Source: an uncultured Aquimarina sp. (GTDB lineage: Bacteria; Bacteroidota; Bacteroidia; Flavobacteriales; Flavobacteriaceae). From it: a stretch of DNA of 64,000 bases. Location: assembly GCF_947495315.1 (NCBI RefSeq), contig NZ_CANLYD010000012.1, forward strand, positions 1-64,000. The letters are read 5' to 3'. The notes under the pieces were generated by a model. It did not search any database and was not told the origin of the DNA. It worked only from the letters and a program-made list of their open reading frames with translations. The position numbers and the translations under genes are program-made. Below are positions 1-8,186 of this stretch, in pieces. Each line of letters starts with the position of its first letter. The first letter of the stretch is position 1.

Positions 1-315
1 GTGAAACCAGTTCTACCTGTAAATCCTGTTCTTCCGGTAGCACCTGTGAATCCAGTTCTACCTGTAAATCCTGTTCTTCCGGTAGCACCTGTGAAACCAG
101 TTCTACCTGTAAATCCTGTTCTTCCGGTAGCACCTGTGAATCCAGTTCTACCCGTAAATCCTGTACGTCCGGTAGCACCAGTGAATCCAGTTCTACCTGT
201 AAATCCTGTTCTTCCGGTAGCACCTGTGAATCCGGTTCTACCTGTAAATCCTGTACGTCCGGTAGCACCTGTGAAACCAGTTCTACCTGTAAATCCAGTT
301 CTACCAGTAGCACCT
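1..315 (-). repeat. Seven tandem 45-bp units encoding Gly-X-Y
   Basis: Seven consecutive 45-bp units start at 1, 46, 91, 136, 181, 226 and 271. Each encodes 15 residues on the minus strand, roughly GATGRTGFTGRTGFT. Units are nearly identical at DNA level, with a few changes mostly at third positions, which suggests recent expansion by slippage or unequal exchange. The array probably continues beyond position 1. Confidence 0.95.
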
Positions 316-884
316 GTGAATCCTGTCGGGCCAGTAGGTCCAGGAAGACCGATGGTTCCTATATTTGTTATTGTACCATCTTCAGCTGTATAAGTAAAAG
401 TACCGTCACCATTATCAATAAGTGTAGATATCGTTTCAGCAACACTGCCACCTCCGTTGGATAAGGATATAGTGTTTCCGCTTTGACTTAGTATCTGTAT
501 TTCATTAGTAGGATCTGAATCGGGATCGTTAATTAAAGAAGTTAAATCAACGGATCCTCCATTTTCAAGAGTAAGTATATTGGTAGTAGAATTAAATGTT
601 AGTGCTTGATTATCATTACCTGAACAAAGGCTTGTCCAACTATTATTATTGTATTGAAAAATACAACTATCGTCAATGTTATATACCAAAGCTCCATTCA
701 ATGGAGTAATTGCATTCATTTGTGAGGTAGTAACCCGTGTCAAAACAAAAGCTTTGTCAACGCTTTCTAACTCTAATATAGAGGAAGTGTCTATTTGATT
801 AGGATTGTCACCAACTTTTACCTGAGCATATACATGAGCAAATGACGACAATATACATATAAAAAGAAGTAATTTTACCTTCAT
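1..884 (-). CDS. Secreted collagen-like repeat protein, C-terminus outside window
   Basis: Read on the minus strand from the ATG at 884, the frame stays open to the window edge (294 codons visible), so the C-terminus is missing. Residues 1-21 form a signal peptide ending in VYAQ. Residues about 30-75 include SSILELESVDKAFVLTRV, a block I know from many exported Bacteroidota repeat proteins. A Ser/Asn/Asp-rich stretch follows, and from about residue 177 a Gly-X-Y tract (GLPGPTGPTGFTGATG) continues to the edge. The product is inferred to be an extracellular fibre or adhesin. Phage tail fibres also use such tracts, but the signal peptide argues against that. The export signal is clear; the biological role is unknown. 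Confidence 0.85.
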   Translation of the reverse strand, partial: MKVKLLLFICILSSFAHVYAQVKVGDNPNQIDTSSILELESVDKAFVLTRVTTSQMNAITPLNGALVYNIDDSCIFQYNNNSWTSLCSGNDNQALTFNSTTNILTLENGGSVDLTSLINDPDSDPTNEIQILSQSGNTISLSNGGGSVAETISTLIDNGDGTFTYTAEDGTITNIGTIGLPGPTGPTGFTGATGRTGFTGRTGFTGATGRTGFTGRTGFTGATGRTGFTGRTGFTGATGRTGFTGRTGFTGATGRTGFTGRTGFTGATGRTGFTGRTGFTGATGRTGFTGRTGF

Positions 885-975
885 AGGCTGTAGGAAATTT
901 CTTTTTAAAAAAGAGTTTTACCTCTTTTTGTTTGGGGTTATCACGTAACTTAGTTTAATTGAACAAAATTAACCT

Positions 976-999
976 CTTATCTAAGCAAATATAGATAAG
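976..999 (-). promoter_or_regulatory. Promoter of the collagen-like gene inside an inverted repeat
   Basis: On the minus strand TATATTTG (986-993) matches the Bacteroidota -7 consensus TAnnTTTG. It lies in the loop of a perfect 8-bp inverted repeat, CTTATCTA (976-983) and TAGATAAG (992-999), which would place a dimeric regulator directly over the promoter. The distance to the start codon at 884 is about 100 nt. Confidence 0.5.
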
Positions 1000-1052
1000 T
1001 TGCTAATATATTAATATTTTCTTAACTACAAAAATACATATTTTATCCGATT

Positions 1053-1084
1053 AAAAGCATTTTTTTTCGATAAAATGCTTTTTT
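1053..1084 (+). terminator. Terminator-like hairpin with no obvious upstream + gene
   Basis: AAAAGCATTTT (1053-1063) pairs with AAAATGCTTTT (1072-1082), with a T-run on the + strand. No + strand gene precedes it. The rest of 885-1220 is AT-rich and shows no coding potential. It may insulate the collagen-like gene from antisense transcription or end an unrecognised RNA. Confidence 0.4.
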
Positions 1085-1220
1085 GCTGATTTTTAGTATT
1101 TAATTAAGTTGTTGTTAATCAGCGTGAATAACCATTTTATTTGATCTTAAAGTATATAGTGTATAAATAAATATGTTAAAAATAATTTAATTTTTAATTT
1201 TTATTTTTGAAGAAATCTAA

Positions 1221-1228
1221 TACATTTG
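1221..1228 (+). promoter_or_regulatory. -7 promoter element of tRNA-Gly
   Basis: TACATTTG matches the Bacteroidota -7 consensus TAnnTTTG and ends 12 bp before the first base of the mature tRNA. No convincing -33 TTG is seen at normal spacing. Confidence 0.6.
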
Positions 1229-1240
1229 CGGTCAGTTAAA

Positions 1241-1313
1241 GCGGGAGTAGCTCAGTTGGTAGAGCGTCAGCCTTCCAAGCTGAATGTCGCCGGTTCGAAC
1301 CCGGTCTCCCGCT
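1241..1313 (+). tRNA. tRNA-Gly (anticodon TCC)
   Basis: A 73-nt cloverleaf folds cleanly: acceptor GCGGGAG/CTCCCGC, D-stem GCTC/GAGC, anticodon stem TCAGC/GCTGA with loop CTTCCAA giving TCC, and T-arm GCCGG-TTCGAAC-CCGGT. The discriminator base is T and no CCA is encoded. Gly is assigned from the anticodon. Confidence 0.97.
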
Positions 1314-1314
1314 C

Positions 1315-1346
1315 AAAAGCCTCTTCGTAACGATGAGGCTTTTTTA
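1315..1346 (+). terminator. Rho-independent terminator after tRNA-Gly
   Basis: AAAAGCCTC and GAGGCTTTTTT form a stem-loop with a T-run, starting two bases after the tRNA. Confidence 0.85.
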
Positions 1347-1475
1347 GTTTATATTCTTCAAGTCATAAGGGTTTTTAAGGGTTTTTTCTTGAGCTGATTT
1401 TTATAGTTAGAAGAGATTTTTGCGCAGTAATACTTACATTCGTTATTTTGACTTTAAATAGTTGTTGTTTTATTT

Positions 1476-2411
1476 ATGGGAAATAGAAATTTTATAAATA
1501 TTAGCTTTTGGTTAAAATTCCTTGGAATTATCCTGCTTTCTTATCTAATCTATAAAGTGGGGTGGAAAGAAACTTTAGATTCAATCAAGAAAGTTTCTTT
1601 TTTTCATATACTGGTAGGAGTGTTAATTTTATGGATCGCTTTTTATTTGAAAAGTGCAAGATGGAAAATTATCTCCAATTCTTATGGAATTCCATTAGGA
1701 AAATATAAAGCTTTAAAAGTTTTTTTTATAGGTCTTTTTTTGGCGAATATTACACCAGGACGTTTGGGAGATTTTGGAAGGCTACTTTATATTAAGGATG
1801 ATTTACCTTCTCAAAAAATTGGATGGTCCAGTCTAATTATGGATCGTCTTTTTGATTTAATTTGTTTGTTGCTTTTTAGTTTTTCTGCTATTATTTATTA
1901 TCAGTTTAGTTTTTATATTATGAAACTACCCAAAGAATATGGGGGAATTGTTCTTTGGCTATTGGGAGTGCTAGGATTCTTTTTAATTCTTTTTAGATAC
2001 AGAAAGAAGTTTAGAAAAATTATCAAACCTTGGTGGGAAGCATTTAATTCCCACGATTTAGGATGGCTTAAAAGTGGTCAAGGTTTTGTGATTACTTGTC
2101 TTAGTATGGTGTTAATTTATGGAGTTTTTAATTATATAGCTTGGGCAATGAGAATTGAGATTGATCATTTGGGGCTATTTCTTGGGACTTTTATTTTAGG
2201 AATACTAACATTACTTCCAATTACTGTATTAGGAATTGGAGTACGAGAAACATCTCTTGTTGTAATTTTTCAATTGTATAGCCTTCCGGCTGAAGATGCT
2301 ATTGCATTATCGTTAATTATTTTTCTACTGCAACTTATTTCTTTCATTCCCGGAGCTATTTGGTTTTATCTTTCGCCTATAAGGTTAAAGGATTTAAAAC
2401 AAGTAAAATAA
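1476..2411 (+). CDS. Flippase-like membrane protein (LPG synthase TM / UPF0104 family)
   Basis: This 311-aa protein is mostly hydrophobic with about eight membrane segments. It carries hallmarks of the lysylphosphatidylglycerol synthase transmembrane (AglD/YbhN-like) family: an early ARWKII segment, NITPGRLGDFGR, and a C-terminal LLPITVLGIGVRETSL followed by SFIPGAIWF. The soluble aminoacyl-transferase domain of MprF is absent, so it is the membrane part only. Relatives often sit beside polyprenyl-phosphate glycosyltransferases. Here it converges on a GT2 gene six bases away. A role in lipid-linked sugar handling in the inner membrane is inferred, not shown. Confidence 0.85.
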   Translation: MGNRNFINISFWLKFLGIILLSYLIYKVGWKETLDSIKKVSFFHILVGVLILWIAFYLKSARWKIISNSYGIPLGKYKALKVFFIGLFLANITPGRLGDFGRLLYIKDDLPSQKIGWSSLIMDRLFDLICLLLFSFSAIIYYQFSFYIMKLPKEYGGIVLWLLGVLGFFLILFRYRKKFRKIIKPWWEAFNSHDLGWLKSGQGFVITCLSMVLIYGVFNYIAWAMRIEIDHLGLFLGTFILGILTLLPITVLGIGVRETSLVVIFQLYSLPAEDAIALSLIIFLLQLISFIPGAIWFYLSPIRLKDLKQVK

Positions 2412-2417
2412 CAGCTA

Positions 2418-3518
2418 TTATTTTGATAATCTTTCATTATCCTGGATATCCATCCACATTGCAAATAATAGAGATTGGAAACCGGATATTGTTAGAAAAA
2501 TAAATATGATTAGGTAATCTGTTGGTGTTTTCGAATTTGGTATGAAAAAGTTAGCAATTAACTGATATAGAAAATAACTATTTATAATACCGATAATAAA
2601 TGCTACCCAATACAATAAATATAGTGGATGAAAGCTACGATATAAATATTTTGTTTGGAGTCTTGTAAAAAAGCATCGAATTAATAAAAACAAAATGGGT
2701 AGAGAAACTTTGATAATATTTAATTTTGATTTTTCTCCTACGCCATATATTGGTTTTATTTTTACTTCTCGAATAGTGCAAAATGCTATGTTTAGTTTTA
2801 CTAATAAATCATTAGGCATTCCATACCTTTTGTAGATGTCGTATAAAGGTACAGAGTTTAGTGCGTTATTAGATATGGCTGTATATCCACTCTGGGTATC
2901 GGATACTCCCCAATATCCTGAAGCAACTTTTGTTAGAATGCTAAGAATTGAATTTCCTAAAAAGCGCACTCTTGGTATTATTACCCAGGCACTTTTATGA
3001 ATTAACCGATTCCCTTTTACATAATCTATTCCTTCATCAACCACTGGTTTGCAAATGGATTCTAACTCATCAGGATCCATTTGTCCATCTCCAGCCATAA
3101 CCGCAGTACAATCAATGTCATGATCTTTGCACCATTTATATCCAGTAGCAATAGCAGCACCAACACCTCCATTTGTAAGATGCTTGATCACTACAATTTT
3201 CTCTTGATCAGGATTTTTGTTTACAATTTCCGAAGGAGTGAACTTTTGGATCTCATCAATACTTTTTTGCTTAACTTCTATATCTGCACGATTATAAATG
3301 TTTGGTACAATCTCATTTTTTAGGTTTGAAGTTAGTTTAAGGTCGGATGCGTTGTTACTTAAATGTTTCATAACCGTGCCTATGGTATCATCTTTTGATG
3401 CATCGTCCACTACTATAATTCGATCGACAAATGATGGCATGCTATCAAGAACCATCATTATTTGCTGAGACTCATTGTAGCAAGGTACTACTACTGCGAT
3501 TGTTTTATTATTAAGCAT
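2418..3518 (-). CDS. GT2 family glycosyltransferase with C-terminal membrane segments
   Basis: The N-terminus VVVPCYNES and the VDDASKDDT and MAGDGQMDP motifs mark a GT-A fold family 2 enzyme of the polyprenyl-phosphate sugar synthase type. Two hydrophobic segments near residues 295-350 should anchor it in the inner membrane. Between VDDASKDDT and the VVIKH..NGGVGAA stretch lies an extra charged segment of about 70 residues, longer than usual for the family. The gene follows the TPR membrane protein at 3539-5497 by 20 nt on the same strand, so the two are probably cotranscribed. The sugar donor is unknown. Confidence 0.88.
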   Translation of the reverse strand: MLNNKTIAVVVPCYNESQQIMMVLDSMPSFVDRIIVVDDASKDDTIGTVMKHLSNNASDLKLTSNLKNEIVPNIYNRADIEVKQKSIDEIQKFTPSEIVNKNPDQEKIVVIKHLTNGGVGAAIATGYKWCKDHDIDCTAVMAGDGQMDPDELESICKPVVDEGIDYVKGNRLIHKSAWVIIPRVRFLGNSILSILTKVASGYWGVSDTQSGYTAISNNALNSVPLYDIYKRYGMPNDLLVKLNIAFCTIREVKIKPIYGVGEKSKLNIIKVSLPILFLLIRCFFTRLQTKYLYRSFHPLYLLYWVAFIIGIINSYFLYQLIANFFIPNSKTPTDYLIIFIFLTISGFQSLLFAMWMDIQDNERLSK

Positions 3519-3538
3519 TGTATTTTTTTGTAATTGTA

Positions 3539-5497
3539 TTAGTTGTCAATATTATCTGTTGCCCACTTTAAATTATTTTTGGCTAATTGAAAACTAGGAC
3601 TAATCTCCAAAGCTTTTTTGCAAGCTTCAGCTCCTAATTTCCATTGTTTTAATTGATTATAAGAAGCACATAAGTTATTATAAGCATTTGCATTGTTTGG
3701 ATCGATTTTTAGAATTTCTTTGCAAGTTTCTATCGCCTTATTATAATTTCTGGCATCATAATATTTTAAACTAAGTTCTGTGTAATTTTCAATAGAATTA
3801 GCCTCTTTTATATTGTTTTCAAGATCTGTTATTTCTTGTTGATAGTTATTTGCCTTTCCAGAAATTTTAGCTAATAGTTGTTTTGATCTTATATGGTTAG
3901 GACTTTTTTGAATAGCTAGGTTAAGATATTTTTCAGCTTCGGCATACCTTTTTTTATCAATTAGAAAAATAGCATAACAGTATTCAGGATCTGGAGAAGA
4001 TGAGTTTAGATTGAGTGCTTTCTTAAAATGTTCTATAGCTTTGGATTCGTTATTGGTCGAATGAAATAGTATGCCTAGATTAATATGTAGTACGTAGTAA
4101 TTAGGTAAAAGTTTAAGTGCTTTGTTAAAATATAATAATGCACTTTCATAATTACCTTTTGCCATATGAGTAAGTCCATAGTTCATAAGACCTCTTCCGT
4201 TATTAGGGCTTTTTTGAGTAACATCGAGCCATAAGGTTTCTGAGGAGGACCACACTTCTGTTCTGTTTATTGTGCCTATTCCATGTGCTATAAAAACCAA
4301 TATGGATGTTGAAATGATAATAATTTTGTGTTTTTTGAATAATTCATATTTCTTTAAGAGATAAAATATTCCATACGGTATTGCTATAAAAAGGCCTATA
4401 TACGGAAAGAAAGTTCTGTGATCATTTGCAATTTGGAACAAAGGGTTTATAGCTGTTGGCAATAGAGCGATAAAAAACCACGCTATCCCAAAAGAAATTG
4501 GTCTTAGATTCTTTTTAAGAGATGTTTTAATCATTAAGGTAAACATGGATATAATGATTAATAATCCAAAGATATTTTTAATATGATACCAAGGTTTTAT
4601 TATAGCAAGATCTGGATCCGCACTTAAATTAATAGGTAGCAAGAAGTTTGCTAAATAATGAACCGTTACATACCATTGTGTGCTAAAATACTCGAACCTT
4701 GAAACTCCATAATTTGTGGAATTGGTTGAAGATGGAGTTAGAAAGTATTGATTAAATATAAAAAGTGATATAGCGATTATTCCAACAGGTGCAATTTTTT
4801 TAGCAAGTAATACGACATTTTTAAAAGTATCTTTTTTAAAATTAGCTATTAATGAATCTTCTTCAAATAATAATACATATACTCCTAAAATAGGAAAAAA
4901 CATAACTCCGGTTTGTTTTGTCCAGATTCCAATAATCATAGTTATAATGTATAAAAACCATTTTCTACCAACAGGATGGATGTAAAGTAGGAGAGAAGCA
5001 ACAATGCATAAAGTAGAGAATGAGTCAGAACGGGCACAGATGTAATTAATGGTTTCCGCATTGGCGGTATGTAATGCAAACCAGGCTGTTGCAAAAAGAG
5101 CGATTACTCCAACATACCTGTTATCTATTAAAGAAATTCGATATAGATGTTTCGATAATATATGAACAAGAACTATGAGTACAATAAACCAAAAAAAGAT
5201 ATGATAATGATAATATCTGGAATCTAAACCTCCTGCTATCGAATAGTCTATCGCATTCATTAGTGTTACCAGAGGTCTGTAAGCCCTATTGGCAGGTAAT
5301 GCGCTAAAGGTATCAGCATCCGTAAAAAAATTAGTCCAATTTTCTAAGCTTCGAATAGATTCGTTCTCGGAGATCGTATGTTTATCATCAAAAAAAAATG
5401 GGTTATCAAAATGACCTAAATACACTACTATAGTAGACGTAATTATAAATATCAAGAATAAAATCTCAAATTTCCTAGAAGCAAAATCTTTAAGCAT
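3539..5497 (-). CDS. TMTC-like membrane protein with C-terminal TPR repeats
   Basis: This 652-aa protein has about ten membrane segments in residues 1-410, then TPR units from about 425 to the end. The first loop (FFFDDKHTISENESI and ALPANRAYRPLV) resembles the bacterial and eukaryotic TMTC group of GT-C-like O-mannosyltransferases with TPR tails, with the paired acidic residues (DD) in the first loop expected of such enzymes. Membrane sugar transfer to a protein or glycan is inferred from this architecture. The last 65 residues (NNLCASYNQL, FQLAKNNLKWA) closely match the tails of the proteins at 14468-16705 and 16723-17151. It is upstream of and probably cotranscribed with the GT2 gene. Confidence 0.8.
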   Translation of the reverse strand: MLKDFASRKFEILFLIFIITSTIVVYLGHFDNPFFFDDKHTISENESIRSLENWTNFFTDADTFSALPANRAYRPLVTLMNAIDYSIAGGLDSRYYHYHIFFWFIVLIVLVHILSKHLYRISLIDNRYVGVIALFATAWFALHTANAETINYICARSDSFSTLCIVASLLLYIHPVGRKWFLYIITMIIGIWTKQTGVMFFPILGVYVLLFEEDSLIANFKKDTFKNVVLLAKKIAPVGIIAISLFIFNQYFLTPSSTNSTNYGVSRFEYFSTQWYVTVHYLANFLLPINLSADPDLAIIKPWYHIKNIFGLLIIISMFTLMIKTSLKKNLRPISFGIAWFFIALLPTAINPLFQIANDHRTFFPYIGLFIAIPYGIFYLLKKYELFKKHKIIIISTSILVFIAHGIGTINRTEVWSSSETLWLDVTQKSPNNGRGLMNYGLTHMAKGNYESALLYFNKALKLLPNYYVLHINLGILFHSTNNESKAIEHFKKALNLNSSSPDPEYCYAIFLIDKKRYAEAEKYLNLAIQKSPNHIRSKQLLAKISGKANNYQQEITDLENNIKEANSIENYTELSLKYYDARNYNKAIETCKEILKIDPNNANAYNNLCASYNQLKQWKLGAEACKKALEISPSFQLAKNNLKWATDNIDN

Positions 5498-5715
5498 ATG
5501 AATCTTGAGGTGTTAGAAAATTAGTATTAATGATATGTAAGCTTTACTTTAATATTCTTTTCCGTTGAACACAGGTTGTGAGTATATATAGATTTAGGAG
5601 TTAAATATAATAGTTTTAAGTTGTTTTAGATATTGATGTAAATAAATATTTTCGGGATATGGTAAGGTTTTATCCATGTACTTGAATTTTTGAAATAAAA
5701 CAAAACGAATTATTT

Positions 5716-5723
5716 TATATTTG
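5716..5723 (+). promoter_or_regulatory. Putative promoter of the nucleotide-sugar operon
   Basis: TATATTTG is a perfect -7 consensus. A TTTTTG at 5687-5692 could be the -33 element, at a rather long 23-nt spacing. Transcription would begin about 55 nt before the acetyltransferase start at 5786. The region 5498-5785 separates two divergent operons and contains no gene I can support. Confidence 0.5.
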
Positions 5724-5785
5724 AGAATCTTAAATAAAGAGATTAAATCAAAGTATACTTTTTTAAGAATAATTAAATTGTACGG

Positions 5786-6361
5786 ATGGATAATGAATAT
5801 TTTGCTCACGAAACAGCTGTTATTGATTCTGATTGTCAAATTGGAAATACTACTAAAATCTGGCATTTCTCCCATATTATGTCTGGATCTGTAATAGGTG
5901 AGAATTGTAATATAGGTCAAAATGTTGTGATTTCACCTGAAGTAATTTTGGGTAATAATGTAAAAATTCAAAATAATGTTTCTTTGTATACCGGTGTTAT
6001 TTGTGACGATAATGTGTTTTTAGGCCCTTCTTGTGTTTTTACCAATGTTATCAATCCTAGAAGTGCAATAAATAGAAGAGGTGAATATGCTAAAACTCAT
6101 GTGGGTAAAGGAGCAACAATTGGTGCAAATGCTACTATAGTTTGTGGTAATGATATAGGTATCTATGCTTTTATTGGTGCCGGTGCTGTTATTACTAAAG
6201 AAGTTAAACCATATGCTTTAATGGTAGGCAATCCTGCAAAGCAAATAGGATGGATGAGTGAGTATGGGCATAGACTACATTTTGATATAAATCAAACCGC
6301 TATTTGCTCAGAAAGTAATGAGAGATATGAACTTATTGATGGAAACGTTTTTAAAATATAA
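5786..6361 (+). CDS. wbpD: Sugar-nucleotide N-acetyltransferase, WbpD/WlbB-like
   Basis: A left-handed beta-helix acyltransferase of 191 aa. Hexapeptide repeats run from about residue 14 to 150 (IGNTTKIWHFSHI, IGENCNIGQNVVI, LGPSCVFTNV), ending in the typical AGAVITKEVKPYALMVGNPAKQIGWMSEYG. The combination matches WbpD/WlbB, which acetylates the 3-amino group of UDP-2-acetamido-3-amino-2,3-dideoxyglucuronate using acetyl-CoA. The partner oxidase follows after 3 nt, which supports the assignment. A related acetyltransferase with another amino-sugar substrate cannot be excluded. Confidence 0.85.
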   Translation: MDNEYFAHETAVIDSDCQIGNTTKIWHFSHIMSGSVIGENCNIGQNVVISPEVILGNNVKIQNNVSLYTGVICDDNVFLGPSCVFTNVINPRSAINRRGEYAKTHVGKGATIGANATIVCGNDIGIYAFIGAGAVITKEVKPYALMVGNPAKQIGWMSEYGHRLHFDINQTAICSESNERYELIDGNVFKI

Positions 6362-6364
6362 TAC

Positions 6365-7318
6365 ATGGAGAATAAAAACTTTGCTATTATGGGTGTTGGA
6401 GGTTATATAGCTCCCAGACATCTAAAAGCGATTAAGGATACGAATAATAATTTGATTGCGGCACTTGATAAATTTGATAGTGTGGGTATTATTGATAGTT
6501 ATTTTCCTGAGTCACATTTTTTTGTAGAATTTGAACGTTTTGATCGGCATATTGAGAAACTAAAAAGAAGAAGGAGTATCCAGCTTGATTATGTAAGTAT
6601 TTGTACACCAAATTATCTTCATGATTCTCATATTAGAATGGCATTAAGAAGAGGAGCAAGTGCTATCTGTGAAAAACCTCTAGTACTGAATCCTTGGAAT
6701 ATTGACGCATTGGTTGAAATTGAAAAAGAATCTGAAGGAAATGTAAATACTATTTTACAATTACGATTGCATCCTAGTATTATTGCTTTAAAAGAAAAAG
6801 TAGACAATGGACCAAAAGATAAAGTATATGATTTTGATTTAACGTATTTAACTTCTAGGGGCAATTGGTACCATGCTTCCTGGAAGGGAGATGTTTCTAA
6901 ATCAGGAGGTGTAGCTACAAATATTGGTGTACATTTTTATGATATGTTGTCATGGGTTTTTGGAGAAGTGAAAAGTAATAAGGTTCATTTGTTGACGAAT
7001 GATAGTGCTTCGGGGTACTTAGAATTCGAAAAAGCTAGAGTACGATGGTTTTTGTCTATTAATTATGATAATATTCCCGATGCTATAAAAGCACAGGGTA
7101 AGAGAACATATAGATCTATAACTATTGATAATGAAGAGATTGAGTTTAGTACTGGATTTACAGAATTACATACAAGAAGTTATGAAGGAATATTAAAAGG
7201 TAAAGGATATGGACTTTTGGATGCTAAAACCTCGATACAAATTGTACATGATATTAGAAATGCTGAGATTTCTCCTTTACAAGAGGATTATCATCCTTTT
7301 GTAAAGGAAATTAAATAA
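6365..7318 (+). CDS. wlbA: UDP-GlcNAc-uronate 3-oxidase, WlbA/WbpB-like (Gfo/Idh/MocA)
   Basis: This 317-aa protein begins with a variant Rossmann motif, MGVGGYIAPRHLKAI, and contains CTPNYLHDSHI and ICEKPLVLNPWNID, the EKP lysine motif of Gfo/Idh/MocA oxidoreductases. GVATNIGVHFYDMLSWVFG is the substrate-site region. The opening is characteristic of WlbA/WbpB, which oxidises UDP-N-acetylglucosaminuronate at C3. Lying 3 nt after the WbpD-like gene, it forms part of a 2,3-diamino-uronate pathway. The matching WbpE/WlbC aminotransferase is not beside it. A 175-nt spacer without a credible gene follows. Confidence 0.85.
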   Translation: MENKNFAIMGVGGYIAPRHLKAIKDTNNNLIAALDKFDSVGIIDSYFPESHFFVEFERFDRHIEKLKRRRSIQLDYVSICTPNYLHDSHIRMALRRGASAICEKPLVLNPWNIDALVEIEKESEGNVNTILQLRLHPSIIALKEKVDNGPKDKVYDFDLTYLTSRGNWYHASWKGDVSKSGGVATNIGVHFYDMLSWVFGEVKSNKVHLLTNDSASGYLEFEKARVRWFLSINYDNIPDAIKAQGKRTYRSITIDNEEIEFSTGFTELHTRSYEGILKGKGYGLLDAKTSIQIVHDIRNAEISPLQEDYHPFVKEIK

Positions 7319-7493
7319 TGAAAGTATTAGTTCTTTTTATATAATAGAGCGTATTAAATAAATTACCAGAAAATTTCTTTAAGTTTATATTTAAAAATGT
7401 TTTTACACAAGAAGCTAAAACTTATTACAAAGTTTTTAGTTTATTTTTTTTGATAGGTTAAATGGATAACTTTTTTAGAATTAAAAGATAATA

Positions 7494-8186
7494 ATGAAGA
7501 AAATAGCTATATCTCAATCAAACTATATACCATGGAAAGGATATTTTGATATGATTAATATGGTAGACACCTTTGTTATTTATGATGAAGTCCAGTATAC
7601 TAAAAATGATTGGAGAAACCGAAATATTTTAAAAACTAAAAAAGGTTTAGAATGGATTACTATTTCGGTAAAACAAAATAACCTTCATCAAACGATTGAC
7701 GAAACAGAAGTTTTTTTGCAAAAATGGAATCGTAAACATTGGGGGACTTTACAAGCTATATATGGTAAGTCACCTTTTTTTAAACAGTATAAAGAAAGAT
7801 TTGAAAATTTGTATTTAGGTATAGATACACATTTACTAAGTGAGATTAATAAAAAGTTTATTTTAGAGATTTGTGATATATTAGAAATTAAAACACAAAT
7901 TATTAATAGCAGAGAACTTTTTCTAAAGGGAGATGCGAATGAAAGATTGATTGATGCTTGTGAAAAATTGGAGGCAACAACATACGTTTCCGGACCAGCA
8001 GCAAAAGCCTATATTGATGAACATTTGTTCAGAAAAAGTGCTATTTCCATAGAATGGATCGACTATTCTGGTTATAAAGAATATAAGCAAATGTGGGAGC
8101 CATTTGAACATGGTGTAAGTGTCTTAGATTTGATTTTTAACAAAGGAGATGAAGCAAAGACATTTCTAAAAACATTTAACTCATGA
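7494..8186 (+). CDS. WbqC family protein
   Basis: The 230-aa protein opens with KKIAISQSNYIPWKGYFDMI and continues with YDEVQYTKNDWRNRN and WITISVKQ, the conserved face of the WbqC-like family (PF08889 as I recall it). Members are found in O-antigen and capsule clusters next to amino-sugar genes. Their reaction is not firmly established, with a role in modifying an amino sugar being the usual suggestion. It overlaps the next gene by 4 nt (ATGA), so the two are translationally coupled. No membrane segment or signal peptide is seen, so it is cytoplasmic. Confidence 0.88.
   Translation: MKKIAISQSNYIPWKGYFDMINMVDTFVIYDEVQYTKNDWRNRNILKTKKGLEWITISVKQNNLHQTIDETEVFLQKWNRKHWGTLQAIYGKSPFFKQYKERFENLYLGIDTHLLSEINKKFILEICDILEIKTQIINSRELFLKGDANERLIDACEKLEATTYVSGPAAKAYIDEHLFRKSAISIEWIDYSGYKEYKQMWEPFEHGVSVLDLIFNKGDEAKTFLKTFNS

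Noticed and set aside
1..315. CRISPR-like array
   Set aside because: The 45-bp units are contiguous, lack unique spacers, and code in frame for Gly-X-Y.
1..393. + strand open frame with Pro-Val-rich repeats
   Set aside because: It is the antisense of the Gly-X-Y repeat; the minus strand has a signal peptide and a conserved N-terminal block.
1241..1313. tRNA-Gly as an integration site
   Set aside because: No integrase, no repeated tRNA 3' end, and normal genes on both sides.
5594..5920. 108-aa minus frame overlapping the acetyltransferase start
   Set aside because: No coding character, low-complexity AT-rich translation, covers the promoter and the start of a well-supported gene.
7319..7350. 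ATG AAA GTA TTA.. after wlbA
   Set aside because: Only eight codons before a stop; possibly a relic but nothing recognisable follows.
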